From the NCBI RefSeq assembly GCF_032854445.1, contig NC_088301.1, forward strand, positions 42,775,116-42,839,115: a DNA stretch of 64,000 nucleotides, written 5' to 3'. The position numbers and the translations under genes are program-made. Below, in pieces: positions 14,131 to 31,200 of this stretch. This stretch comes from Liolophura sinensis. Taxonomy: Eukaryota > Mollusca > Polyplacophora > Chitonida > Chitonidae. The notes beneath the pieces were generated by a model, which worked only from the letters and a program-made list of their open reading frames with translations, did not search any database and was not told the origin of the DNA. Position 1 is the first letter of the stretch. Each line of letters starts with the position of its first letter.

Positions 14131-16191
14131 TTATTTTAATGTTATTGTATATTACATCTGATGATAGCAGAACATTTTGAGTGGTTCCAGACCAGCAACG
14201 CATAATAAATTGCAATTTACATCAAGTTACTTCGGTTCCAATATCGCCATGGTGTGGGGGACGTGAAATTTGCTACTACTTTAACATTTACATGAAGAAT
14301 TGGAGTGTAACCCTGATTGGGATGGTTTGAAAATTGGCCGTATTTCACCGGTTACGTGAGATCATATGCCACATATCCCAATGTCGTAACTGTCCCGATT
14401 TTACTCTCTAAGGTATAAGTCTTTTACTATATCACACCCTCGAGGCAATCAGATCGCCAAAGGTCAATCAGCGCGTCAGGGATTTAGATGGTCGTGAATA
14501 TCGGATTGTCAGGATGATAAGGGTATGATAGCAAAGATATTGCACATCAGATTTTTGTGTTTTAAAATATAGTGCAGAAGAATATACGTAAAGCTAACTT
14601 TGCCTGATGTACTCCTGAAGTCAAAAATATAAATAAATAAACCGTGTATTAAAATTAGAAGTGGTCAACAAACACAGAGAGCTTACAATAAAATAGTTAT
14701 GCTGTCGGGCTTACGTGAGAGTTATTAAGTAGAAAAAAGTATATAAAAACATGTAGAGATATATAAGTAAATCTGTATATACTCCATGTGGGTACAGGTG
14801 TGTATGTATGTGTGTACGGGGTATACGTGTACATGGGAGTGTGCACTTGTGTATTAATAAACTTGCAACAACCATTCCAGATAAATGAAATTATATTACA
14901 ATTACCAAGGTCACGGAATTAAATTTTTGCGAATCTGCCTCATTTATATAAACCCATATAATGTCTTTTTCATACATTTTTTTGAGGAATGGGGATATTG
15001 TAATGTAATAACTGACATTGTCAATAAACATTACTCTAGAGGAAATGCTAACCGTCTATCTTGTAGACAGCTTTTATACAGACCAGCATGTCATGTGTAA
15101 CATCATAGATGGCGCCTCTTGTAGTATGGAAATCCTTACATATTAACGGGAAAGACGTAATCGTCCGTTACTTTTNNNNNNNNNNNNNNNNNNNNNNNNN
15201 NNNNNNNNNNNNNNNNNNNNNNNNNNNNNNNNNNNNNNNNNNNNNNNNNNNNNNNNNNNNNNNNNNNNNNNNNNNNNNNNNNNNNNNNNNNNNNNNNNNN
15301 NNNNNNNNNNNNNNNNNNNNNNNNNNNNNNNNNNNNNNNNNNNNNNNNNNNNNNNNNNNNNNNNNNNNNNNNNNNTAAGATCATTCTCTCATATTTCGCA
15401 CACCACATGAATATATTTATCTAATATGCGTGTAGGTGTTGGTTTAGTCCGAGTGGAATTAATTATAAAAAAAAGTAGTGTTTTTCTGATGACCCATAGC
15501 AAAAGCACTGAAAATAGCCTACACCCTGTAACCTCGTCAGCTGTTAAAAGCATGATCAGTTATACCTGCAGTCCCTATCTGGTGGGGCCAAATGCACGTG
15601 TACCCAATCGTCGGATACACCGCGCACGTGGGCAGACGAGTCTGGGATAGGTTCTCCTCGACTTAACCACATGACTTTTATACTTAGTTGATTGAGACCT
15701 AAAGCGTGACTTGGATCCACCCCACAGCGATCAAACGCCTCCCACAGATTTATTTACTTCATCCCTAGTCCTTTCTCCTTATGACGCATTGCCGGGGAAA
15801 AGGAAACAAGCCTAGATCATCCTCAACAAAATGCGTCCGTGGCATTTCCGTTAGGGACAAACCTAAGGCTCTGACGGCTTGAAAAGAATAAATGATTTCT
15901 ACATTTACATGAACGTAATCATTTTCGCTCCTGCAAAAGCGTAGCAAACTGTATAAATGAATTATTGACACGGCCTGATCATCGCAAGGGCTAAGTGCTA
16001 ATAGCCATCTGATATTCGAAAATTTATAATGCGTGAATTACATAAATGTATTGGATTGGATAGATCATAAGCTCATGTAAAATACCTTGTTGAACTATGA
16101 TCTATTTGTATTACAATGATCATCTAGTATGTAAAATAAATAATTTAACATGTGCATGTATACACACACACACACCACACACACCCACACC

Positions 16192-16234
<43 letters not shown>

Positions 16235-16429
16235 TGTATACAGTTTAGAAGTATGAATTAATCATGATCTAAGTATAAACATATATAATGTATGCGTTAA
16301 AGATACGCTGAATATAAATATAATGTATGCGTTAAAGATAAGTCCCCATGAATATATTCTATCTGTTATTGTTTCGTTCCCCTCGGTTGTGGAGTCTGCA
16401 GGGAGAGCTGGGCAATTTTCGAAGTAATG
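14131..16429. other. Gene-free stretch with assembly gap and microsatellite
   Basis: No gene recognised. It includes the 200-N gap at 15176-15375, so a short exon could be missing, and a compound (CA)n(TA)n microsatellite at about 16163-16234. Confidence 0.6.
15176..15375. other. Assembly gap (200 N)
   Basis: Two hundred consecutive N. The round number suggests a scaffold gap of unknown true size. Confidence 1.
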
Positions 16430-17207
16430 GAAAACTCTATAGCACAATGAGACCTCTTTTGGAAGTAATGGATAAAGTTATTTCCCAAAGAGACTCATTT
16501 TCAAAGTAATGGACGCACCCCCCCCCCCCCCCCCTGCACAATGAAACCTCTGTGGAAGTAATAGACAAGCCTATTTTGTGCTATCAGACCTGTTTTCTTA
16601 GTAATGGGCAAAACCACTCCTAAGTGAGAAAGTAATTTACAACCCTGATGCACAATGAGACTTTTTTTCGAAGTAATGGACAGTTGTGTTGCCCTATAAG
16701 ACCCCTTTGCGAAGTAATGGGCAAACCCTACTGCACAATGAGACTATTTTGCGAAGTAATGGACAACCCTGTTTCACAATGAGACCCCTTTTGAAAGTGA
16801 TGGCAACCCTGCACATTGAGGCCCTTTTGCGAAGTAATGGACAACCCTGTTTCACAATGAGACCCCTTTTGAAAGTGATGGCAACCCTGCCCAATGAGAC
16901 CCTTTTGCGAAGTAATGGACAACCCCACTGCACAATGAGACTATTTTGCGAAGTAATGGACAACCCCTGTTTCACAATGAGACCCCTTTTGAAAGTGATG
17001 GCAACCCTGCACATTGAGGCCCTTTTGCGCAGTAATGGACAACCCTGTTTCACAATGAGACCCCTTTTGAAAGTGATGGCAACCCTGCACAATGAGACCC
17101 TTTTGCGAAGTAATGGACAACCCCACTGCACAATGAGACCATTTTGCAAAGTAATGGACAACCCTGTTGCACAATGAGACCACTTTTGGATTTGATGGCA
17201 ACCCTAA
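16430..17207. repeat. 36-43-bp minisatellite with alternating unit types
   Basis: Units share TTTTG..AAGT.ATGG..AACCCTG and CACAATGAGACC. Two forms alternate, GCGAAGTAATGGACAACCC (about 42 bp) and GAAAGTGATGGCAACCCTG (36 bp), giving a 78-bp dimer. Spacings between TTTTG anchors from 16747 on are 42, 36, 42, 36, 41, 43, 36, 42, 36, 41 and 42. Older degraded units and a poly-C (about 16518-16534) lie to the left. Long open frames on both strands (plus 16686-17177, minus 16694-17161) come from the repeat. Confidence 0.9.
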
Positions 17208-20860
<3,653 letters not shown>

Positions 20861-20929
20861 TATAAAAGCTGCCGTGTAGCGAATTAAAATCATAGCGAAG
20901 GGTATCCCGAAACGTCAGGTGTAACTCAG
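20861..20929 (+). promoter_or_regulatory. Gene 2 TATA box and non-coding exon 1
   Basis: TATAAAAG (20861-20868) precedes a short leader that ends at the donor ACTCAG|GTGAGT (exon end 20929). TATA to donor is 68 bases. A transcription start near 20890 is inferred. A 625-base 5'UTR intron leads to the acceptor TTCCAG before 21555, 18 bases ahead of the start codon. Confidence 0.65.
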
Positions 20930-21572
20930 GTGAGTCTCTGAACGCATTTATTTTTAGTGAAACATCTCCTTCTCCATTACAATATATGATAGTTATTATT
21001 TTTGGAGTTTATCTATATAAGCAAGAGAAATGTCATGAAAAATTAACAGTTCCCTGACTTTTACGCATTTGTTGATAAGCCTATCTGCTGTCAATAGAGT
21101 GGAATGTGTAGAAAAACATTGTGTTGCCTTATTGTGTTGTATCTCGCATGTTCACGATTAACCGCGTCATATATGGAGTTATAGGTGAATGACATTGGAT
21201 TTCAACTTAGTCAAGCTATTTTGATGGCTCTTTTTAAAACATTCTTTCATAAATAGTTTTTTTTATTATTACCAAAGATTTTCAGTTATCATGTATGCAT
21301 GTAAGATCCAATTTTAATATGAGCACAATTAATTCTCATGTAAAAGTCTGGTATTGATCTTTTGGAGAAGCGGAGGCCACAGCATATTTTCTTAAATACT
21401 TCATGCTTGTTCGCGGATAACAAAGTACACGGAACATGACTGAAATTATTAAATGGTCGCTTCGCCTTATTTTCAAATAAGGTTGAATAGATATAAAACT
21501 GATAAATGCCTACGGGTGACCATCGTTATAACACAATGCCTTTAATAATTCCAGTGAATCTGTTGATCAAAG

Positions 21573-23592
21573 ATGATGCTTTGGACAGCAATTGCTATCT
21601 CGGTCTTCGGACTGGTGTATTGTCAGGGCGAGTCTTCAGGATTGAATGTTGGTGAAATCGAATGGGGTAAGTTTGGTACATGTAAAACAGGAAAAAAAAA
21701 ACAGGTTGCCAAATACGAGACATGAAATCAGTACCGAACTCAAGCGAGAACGTTGTGTCACTGGTCACACGCTTACGAAATTACTGCTGTGGACATATAT
21801 CCTAAAAAGGCCTTGCAGAAATGCTTTACAGCTATGATATCCGATGTACTTATGTGTATACAAACTTTGCAGATGTAGGTATATGCATACTCGATAAATT
21901 AGCTGTAAAGTAAAGTTGCAAGACTCTTTTAGGAACTTTTTTTGTTAAACCTAAATATGTCAACACAGGGAGGCGTTTTATCGACAATAGTTTTAATGTA
22001 TCTTTTTTAAGTTCGTTCTTGAAAATGTTTACAGAGTGCACTCAAGATCACGGACTACACCCTACCGACGGCAGAAAGTTTCTCCAGTTCGCAGGTGGAA
22101 TCCGCGAGGGTGAGGCTGTGTTTGAGGCGACTTGTCCAACTAGATTACAGGTCTTTTCATTCAACAATGGCACCTGCCAGTGTCTTTATACGCCGGAGCT
22201 CAGAGCTCTCCTGGAGCAGCCATGTCAAGTTCGTCTTGTCGGCGACAGCGCTCCAGAGGAGTATGATATCCTCATACCTAATCTCGACAGAGAAACCATC
22301 GAAGAGTTATACGTAAGAAGATCATGCTACGCTGTCTTACCCTCGAACATTGTGGACTTCTTCCTTGCCCAAAACGTGAGACCCATGTTTTTCAACATGA
22401 CTGGGTGCCGTTGTGATTGGACGCCAGAGGCCCTTGCTATCAGATCTCGTCCAGTTGGTGTAGGTGAGTGAAACAACAGTTTGCTGCGTCCAAATGTGAT
22501 ATTTCATATGCTAACAGCAACTTCAGATCTGTAGGATTTACCCTTCACGTGAAGAAATTTATTGATTTCTACTAAATTGTCATAGAAAAGTAATTAAAAT
22601 ATGCTAAAAATTATGCATCAGATCGCATTAAAATCACATTTGAAAATTGTTACTTATCTACAGTAAAATAGGTTTAGCCGTATATTCATCGTGTTGAATA
22701 CGATCACCACTTCAAGAGCAGCTAATGATATATTTGATCATTAACAACTTTTATATTAGAATGGCTACGATTTGAATACCCATTTAACTCACACACTGAG
22801 AACATTTCTTGCGTCTTTACATCATTAAAAACTGATGACTGCGTCTCTTCAAATATACTTTCTTATTTCTTTGATGATTTGTGTTAAGGATAGATTTGAA
22901 AATTGGTCTTGCAATTATTGACCCGGAACGCAAACTTAAGTTGGTGTACGAATGTCTGTTTTTACTCCTTGATTGATCTACTCAAATATCGCCCTTCTTT
23001 TTGTAGGTCAACAGTGTGAGCGATTAGTGGACCAGAACTTCACTAATTCGGCAGTATCCAGTGATGAAGTTGGAAACTGGATTGCCGTCTTCCCCAGCTC
23101 CAGACAAAACAACGTTACCTTGTCTGAAGATGGAAGCTTGTTTGATGGTGAACTGGCTATGGTTTCTTACAAGCTAATGGGTACAGACTTTACCGACATG
23201 ATCCTGGTTGCACGTTTCAAAGCATCCCAAACCTCCAGCGACCAGCTCGTTTTCACCAACATTTGCCGCGATAATCTTGGCGGTAGTGGATTTGTCGAGC
23301 TGATGTACAATCCAAATGCACGTCGCTATTCTCTGCAGTTCTTTGGGTCTAACGTCGCACAGTGTACCCCACAAAATGCACCGGTACGACACATACTGAA
23401 ATATTTGTCAACATGATTACTTCTGCTGACTATCTTGCATGGCAGTATGTAATAAAATGCTGTATATTGGAGACACCTATCACCACATTGCCTGTCTTAC
23501 ATTGGTTTCACATTATTGTATGTATTTCATATTAAAGTATATAATAATGATATAAAATTAATTAATTATGTACTACAATATATATCTATATA

Positions 23593-23674
<82 letters not shown>

Positions 23675-24519
23675 CATGTATATTATATTTTAAAAATGCT
23701 TTATTCATTTACAGGGTGGAAATGTTGACCAAGTGGCTCAAATCATTTACAGAAACGGAGTGGTTAGGTTGGAGGTTAATGGTTTTGACTGTGACGTGAG
23801 CTCCCTCAACCCTGTTTCCGATACAGGTATTTACTTAGTACAGTTGACATCCGCCCTAACAAAGTAATTTTATGAACATATTTCACAAATACTCCCACTT
23901 AGTATAACATTTTTGTTTTGTGTGTGATTCTTTTCAAGAATGACAGAGTAGTAACACAATCATTACATATTTGCAATAGCTTAGCATGGAAAGAGGAACC
24001 AGTTCAGGAATCCGTTCGGCAAAAATTATGTTTTCACGCTATTTTCTAATGCATCCCCTTCTTTCTTTGTTCTAGTGGATGTAGACCGTCTTAAGTTCAG
24101 TAGCGAGTGTCCCTTCCAGATAGGTGGAGCAGTGTTCACCGATATTTCTCAGGCAGACTTCGGGCGAGAGGACAACAGAGTTCCACGCTTTGATGGAATT
24201 TTCAAACGAGTATGTACACCATATATTTCACATAACAACACTGCATATGATAAATGGCTTCTTTTAAAAAGCGCCTATTCCAAGCTCAAGTTTTCGTCAC
24301 AATAATATTTTTCTATCCAATCGTTTTAGAATGCTTTCATAAATCGTGCGTTGTTATGAAAGGGCACGACATCATGAATTTTATGTATGTTTGGGTTTGA
24401 AAACAACAAGAAATAACAGGTTGAATTCATTTGAGTTTTTTTTTTTTCAGTTCATGGCAGCAAGAGACTGCTCCAACCCTCCACAAATGGTTCAGGACAG
24501 AATCCTGGGAAATGCATAA
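21573..24519 (+). CDS. Gene 2: secreted two-module CxC plus laminin-G-like protein
   Basis: Six coding exons: 21573-21666, 22035-22463, 23007-23383, 23715-23826, 24076-24209 and 24451-24519. All have GT-AG borders, in phases 1,1,0,1,0, giving 404 residues. Residues 1-18 are a signal peptide (MMLWTAIAISVFGLVYCQ). Residues 32-174, one exon, hold two cysteine modules ending in NNGTCQC and NMTGCRCDW, the latter like the FN..C.C part of type-2 chitin-binding domains. Residues 175-404 form a laminin-G/ConA-like domain with six cysteines (QQCERL, NICRD, AQCTP, FDCDV, SECPF, RDCSN), including the typical CPFQIGGAV strand and FDGIFKR. Stop is at 24517. N-glycosylation sequons are frequent. Role: a secreted, probably glycan- or chitin-binding extracellular-matrix protein. 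The shell-matrix comparison (Pif type) is inference. Gene 3 is its closest relative and faces it tail to tail. The second of two adjacent ATGs could equally be the start. Confidence 0.9.
23586..23672. repeat. (TA)n microsatellite in intron 4 of gene 2
   Basis: A long AT dinucleotide run, followed after about 40 bases by the acceptor of exon 5 (exon starts 23715). Confidence 0.95.
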
Positions 24520-24847
24520 ATGTCTGTGATTTTCTTGACACAGGCTTTGCGGATTTAAGATAATCTATTGCATCCACAAGCTCTTTACTTTTAATTGCCT
24601 CTTTAAGTAATGCCAACGGCTGAGAGAAGAAAAATAACTGCATGCTGAGTTGTTTCATATAGATTTCTTCTTTACATTTTTAAGAAAATATCCTTTGATG
24701 TGGTCTCGTTGAGGTGTGAGGAAGTATAACGAGGAATTATTCGTGTTTCGTAGTTTATTATTGGTGAGAATCCTGAGCTCAATGGCGCCTGGCGTAACTA
24801 TTTACATGTCGTTTTCTCATTCACCTGTGTTCACCTATGCAATGCCC

Positions 24848-24853
24848 AATAAA
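24848..24853 (+). terminator. Polyadenylation signal of gene 2
   Basis: AATAAA about 330 bases after the stop codon. It is the first canonical signal I see downstream on this strand. Confidence 0.55.
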
Positions 24854-27800
24854 TGTTATGCATCGTTCTTATCTTCGATTTTCGACTGCCTGTGTTCCGT
24901 TCAATAATCCTTATATCCATATATCCATATAACTAGCAAACATAGCCACTAGATTTCAGATATTTATCTGCCAAAATTATCTTTATCCCAGTACATGTGA
25001 TACTGGCTTTGAACATTGTATAGCTCACTCACTTTAAAGGACATGCACTTTGTTCTGTACAGAGTGTTGTATAATTTTCCCTAAACTTCAGCTGATTGAA
25101 ATCTTCAAACGGACACCGGCATATGGCTCATTTCTTTATTTGATTGGTGTTTACACCAGATGTCTTATATTACAACAGTCATGAATGGTTTATGTGCGGA
25201 CGAAGCTCGGTGCAATTACCTTGACATTGTCAAGCATCTGATACTTTTCGTCACCTCAAGCCGTAACAAAGCTGGATTCGCAAACGCTACCTCCCAGGAT
25301 AAGGGTTATAGTCGTCTTCCATGACAACCCATCGAATGTTTATTTGGTGGTGAAATCTAGACATGTTAACCTCTTACGTTCGTTTGTTTTTTTGATTGAG
25401 GTTTCGACATAGGTGGAGTCATCACACGGCGATCTCTCATTGAAAGAGACCGGACCCTGTGCTGATATTTTATAATGCTATGCCACTGAGACGACATGCC
25501 GAAGACAACCCTGGGTTTCAATAGCTCAGATAATCACAACACTTGACAAAATGAAGTGGTGTGTGGCTGTGGCTTTAATTGTTAGGTATCCGGTGAGGGT
25601 TGGTAGCTTACTTCGGGCACTCAACCCACAAAACTTACCGCCGTCATATAAGTGAAAACTTATAGGGCGTCAACACCAACCAGATAAATAAAATGATAAA
25701 TCACGTTACAAGCAGTCTTTGCACACTGACAGTACTCAGGTCAGTACCCAGACAAAATGTTTTTTGTCGAGGCTCAAGCTGAGAGGTACGGAAAACACAT
25801 TTAAAATCATTAGGAATGGCATAAGTCGGGAATGAGGCCATTTACGTCCATTTATGAGGCCTATGCCCTAGTATCTTTACCACGGAGGTTCGACCAAGAA
25901 CGCTTTTGATTATCTTGCCCAAGATGTGGATAACTGAGAAGTACCATATCAGCTAAATACCGAAGAAATAAAATCCCAGCCCCAAAAGCTTAATCTAGCT
26001 TATTAACTGCCTCGGTGTGAATTTTAATTTACTTATGTGACGTGGTGACCGTGTTTGGGTTTATTGCACTTAAAAAGTAAGGTGTCCTTTGTTTAAGAGG
26101 TGAAAGGAATTACAGTATACAAAGTAACAACGAACTATTTGGAGAAGTTCGACATGCATAGAATACACCAAAAATAGTATGTCCTACGCCATGCAGGCAT
26201 TTCACAAGCAGACATACACATACAATGTAGATGTATAAGCAACATTACCAGTGTAATTAGGGCATATTCTTGATACATATGCACACTGAAATAATGCTTG
26301 CTTCCTTGTGGATCTTAATATCGCGTATGCGAAGAGGGGGCGGGTAATCCACAATTTAAGCAAAACAAAGTTGAAATTTCGACAGCTTTGCTTTTACTTG
26401 AATGTTCTTTTGGAATCTTGTTTCCACGTGTATGGTAAAGATAAAATTAAAGTGATGAAAATAAACAACGCGACTAAGCCAGTGCCAGTAAAAGAGCCCT
26501 GCAAAAGTGTACCCAAAAGTATTTTTATTTTTTTTTTTTCAGCATTTTGGACGCACCATAGATAGCCATTAAATGGCACAAAACACGGTGGACTTTTCCG
26601 ATCAGATCTAAGTGATGAGATGTCACATTACCTTCTTCATAAGCATTTCTATCATTTGAAAGTAGTTAGTAAAATCATCACTGATGAACTACATTAGGTT
26701 TATTTTAATAAGTATATAATATGCATAATTGGGCACTCAAAATTCTGTGAAAAACATTTGAAAAAATAAAACCCAGCTTACAATTTCGTTGGTAAGAGAA
26801 AACGTAAAAAATAACTTAAAGTATTTTAACAGTTCGCCATATTCATCTTTCATTTGAGGCACACATTATTTTTTACCTTAACATTAGGTTCCAAAACAAA
26901 ACTGAACAAGGAAATAAATACATTCTGTATGCTATATATAAATAAATGAAAGCCCGTATCCCTCTGAAAACAGGGATTATTGGTCAAAATTGTCTGCAAT
27001 ATTAATAAATGTCACTTTACACTATCTGCATCTTGATACAACGTCCAAAACTCCATCTGAAAATCTGGTAGATTACCGTACTATTTTTCGAGCCAAAGAT
27101 CATAAATTGCAGGCAGAGTTGTGTCCAATCTTAGAACTTTTGCAACTTGTTACAGGTGTGGAATGTTCCTTCTAAAGGAGGTATTCTTTGGATTCAGACA
27201 TACAGCCATAATGTCACAGTATTGTGTTCAATATTAATATGTGCTGCGATTTTAGACCGTCTGCATCTTGTTACGGTGTCTAAAATGCCTATAAAGCAGA
27301 GTGCACCAGGCCTGGAGTCACATTCACAAAACTTCGTAAATCAAGCTTTTCGCGTAAATAATATAGTTTTATGACGAGAAAGCCAACATGTCATTTCGGA
27401 AAAAAGAACGAGCAACGAAAAATTTTATTTCGAAATTACACAATATATGTAACAGGATTGAATCGTTAAGGTTTCATTGTTTCCTCTTTTTAGAATTTAT
27501 TCTCAGATTTTTATTCACTCCCATATTTCAATAAGCACGTTTTACTGACTATGAAAACATTTTGATTCGACTTAAATCATTTATTGTTATTACTTTTCAA
27601 AGACAGTTTAAGTAACATCGAGTGTTTTACAGCAATGATATCCAAGGACATTCAGCAATTAATGTTTCAGATATACCATCACTCTTTTAAAAGCGAAATA
27701 AATAACTTTTAACTTTACCTGTGCTCAAAGATAGCTTAACAGGTTTGTGTATATAAAGTGTCTAAATGTACTCTACAAAATCACAAATGGTAAAATCATA

Positions 27801-28157
27801 ATTGAATAAACTCTCCCACATTCGTCACCATATAGGCGTCGCTTCAAACTGAATACTGCAGTATATGAAATCACGAAGAGCTAATTGAGTTGAAAGTCAC
27901 AAACGAAATATGCAGTTTTACGAAAATATGTGTGATTCTCCATGGCTTCGATTTCTATCTTTATTTCACCATTTTATCAGAGATACTAAACACCAACAGC
28001 CCAAAGAATCCGAATCTGTAGATTGCTCTAAAGGATGTATGTAATTCTTCTTTCTTACACACATTACAACAACACAAACACCTATTAAACCTGCGTTTAC
28101 ACAATGTCGTATTTAAACACGTGTGTATGTGATCCAAACGACGATGACTTACGTCAA
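24854..28157. other. Spacer between the convergent genes 2 and 3
   Basis: No coding exon recognised. Short worn S1 SINE pieces are present near 25131-25160 (minus) and 25610-25700 (plus). Confidence 0.6.
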
Positions 28158-28163
28158 TTTATT
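28158..28163 (-). terminator. Polyadenylation signal of gene 3
   Basis: AATAAA on the minus strand, 115 bases after the gene 3 stop codon. Confidence 0.5.
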
Positions 28164-28277
28164 TTATAAATATTTGATAATACTAATATTAAGGCTTTCT
28201 GAGATACACCATGTACTGGCGATCCATAAGAGAGGTCCACGTATATAAGTCGTACATATTAGATTAGCTGCGCAGTG

Positions 28278-31200
28278 TTATACTACACCTTGGATCCTAT
28301 CCAAGACTAACCTGGGTGGAGTTACACAGTTTCGGAGGACCATTAGCTGCAAATAAAGAAATATGGAGGACAAAACTGTTAAAGAAAGAAAGTATCAATC
28401 AAAGTTGTGTATGTCTTTCAAAGAATATACTCTTGCTATACCATACACTATTATAGATCTTATTGTCAATAGATACATACTTTTCGAAACCCTCGACAAA
28501 ATATATTTATCGTAAGAAGTAGTAATTTGGCAAAAATGAAATATAATACCTACTCTTTTATAAACACCCTGTAACCCTCGGACCGCTGTATTTGGTGCAT
28601 CTAAAGTTGGCGTCATTACGGCCCCTCCTACTTGAAGAGGACACTCGGTGTTAAATCGAATTCTCTCTTGAAACATAGATAAATAAAAGTTATATTTAAA
28701 TGGGCGGCTCCTCGAATCTCATCAATATGTCCTACCATGATTAACAGCATTTATCATTAGAACATTCTCCCTGCGTTTGTTATTTACAAATAACTGAAGT
28801 AATACGCTATTGGCAGTAATATCTAAATTAATACGCATTGATATAATCTTCCTCTGTTTGTGGGTGTACTTTAACATTCATCCTGACATAACTGTTTTTC
28901 CGAGAACCGTCAGTAATTGGTTGTTTGGTTGAAGTTATTGGCATCTCCATTCAGCTGAATGATGTGCGCCACAAACAATACCGTCAGTAATTCATCTCTC
29001 TCCCTACAATTAGTGATCTTGTCAGTTCCTTGCTTAGTGTTCATCAATAAAAAAAAATCAAGAGACGGTTAGATGGTATAAGTATGCTATGGGGCCAAGT
29101 TGATCGTGCTTTGTCTTGTTACAAGAAGACCAGAAAGTTTTAACATACTTTCTGAAGTATTTTAAACATTATACCTCTTCACCCTTACTCTAGCACATCC
29201 ACATGAACTGCCATAAAGGCGGTTCACGAGCAGTTTAAGAATTGTTAAACAGACATCTCCGGTATCAATTAGAAAGACCTGTAGATGGACATCCTAATAA
29301 CAGACATCTAACTTACTGTCCGGGGAGATAGTGGCTGGTTTCAAGGCACTAACGTCACAGTTAAATCCGTTAACCAACATTCTGACGACCCCATTTCTGT
29401 ATACCACTTGTACGCGTTGTTCAGATAGACCTCCCTATAAACAAAGATAAACAAGGTATTACAGAATAGCATAGAGTATTCTGTTCAGTATCAAACAAAA
29501 TTGATTTGATGCCAAAAACTCCAATAGCGTTGATTCACAATCACCGAGGTTATCCACGGTCATATGAATTTACACATAAGGCAAGACGACTTGAACGAAA
29601 CCAATTGACAACCATGAGGAGATTTCATATAATGGTACATCGGTGGAGAAAATAGGCTATGTAGCAATTGTATATCTAAGGGTTTCATCCCTGACGTTCA
29701 TAACAATACTTATGATTCATTAACTTGGATTCAACACGATCACGACTTGTAGTATTTAGCTACTTCAACAGATTAGCTTTTTTTAATCCAACAGAGGCAA
29801 AAGTTGTGGACTTCCCGTATTACTGAATACTTCATTACAGTTATAAGTAAGTGAAATGCTTACTAATGGATTCACTGGTTTACACGAGACAGGCTGCTCT
29901 GTGAAAACGTTGTGATTTCGCCATATTACTGAATACGTCATTACAATTATAAGAAAGTGAAATGCTTACTAATGGACTCATTGGTTTACACGAGAAAGGC
30001 TGCTCTGTGAAAACGTTGTGGTTTCCCCGTGTTACTGAATTCTTCATTACAGTTATAAGTAAGTGAAACGTTTACTGATGGATTCACTGGTTTACACGAC
30101 ACACGCTGCTCTGTAAAAACGGTGCCATGCCCTTATATAACTGAATACGTCATTACAATTATAAGTAAGTGAAATGCTTACTAATGGACTCACTGGTTTA
30201 CACGAGACAGGCTGCTCTGTGAAAACGTTATGATCTCCCCATATTACTGAATACGTCATTACAGTTACAGGTAAGTGAAATGCTTACTAATGGATTCACT
30301 GGTTTACACGAGACAGGCTGCTCTGTGAAAAGGTTGTGATCTCCCCATATTACTGAATACGTCATTATAATTATAAGTAAGTGAAATGCTTACTAATGGA
30401 CTCACTGGTTTACACGAGAAAGGCTGCTCTGTGAAAACGTTGTGATCTCCCCATATTACTGAATACGTCATTACAATTATAAGTAAGTGAAATGCTTACT
30501 AATTGATTCACTGGTTTACACGAGACAGGCTGCTCTGTGAAAAGGTTGTGATCTCCCCATATTACTGAATACGTCATTACAATTATAAGTAAGTGAAATG
30601 CTTACTAATGGACTCACTGGTTTACACGAGAAAGGCTGCTCTGTGAAAACGTTGTGATCTCCTCATATTACTGAATACTTCATTACAATTATAAGTAAGT
30701 GAAATGCTTACTGATGGATTCACTGGTTTACACGACACAGGCTGCTCTGTAAAAAATCGCAAACTGTACTCCTCCAGTGATGGGTCAAACGACAGGTTAA
30801 TCGTCCCAACGGACCCATCTTTATCGCTGCAAACATTATTGTAAACAGTTTGCAGACCACTACTTTCTCGACTTTGAAAACGGGCAAATATGGTGATATC
30901 CTTGAAATCCGTTCCCATGAGCTTCCAGCTCAGAGTGGCGTATATGTCATTTCCAAAAACAGACCCGCCGTCCATGACTGTCATGTTATTCTGTCTGGTA
31001 GATGGAGATACTGAGATCCAATTCCCGACTTCGTCGGAGCTCACTCGAACCGATGTAAAGTTCTGGTCCAGCAACCTTTCGCATTTTTCCCCTGGAAAAA
31101 AGTGTCGCACAAGAAAAATACAGAGTGCATGAATTATGCATATTCATCAGATTGCGAGAATGCTACAATACACGCTTAAAAGAAGGCAAGATTTAATTTT

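Noticed and set aside
13536-14180. 214-codon open frame
   Set aside because: Wholly inside a 17-bp minisatellite; openness follows from a stop-free unit.
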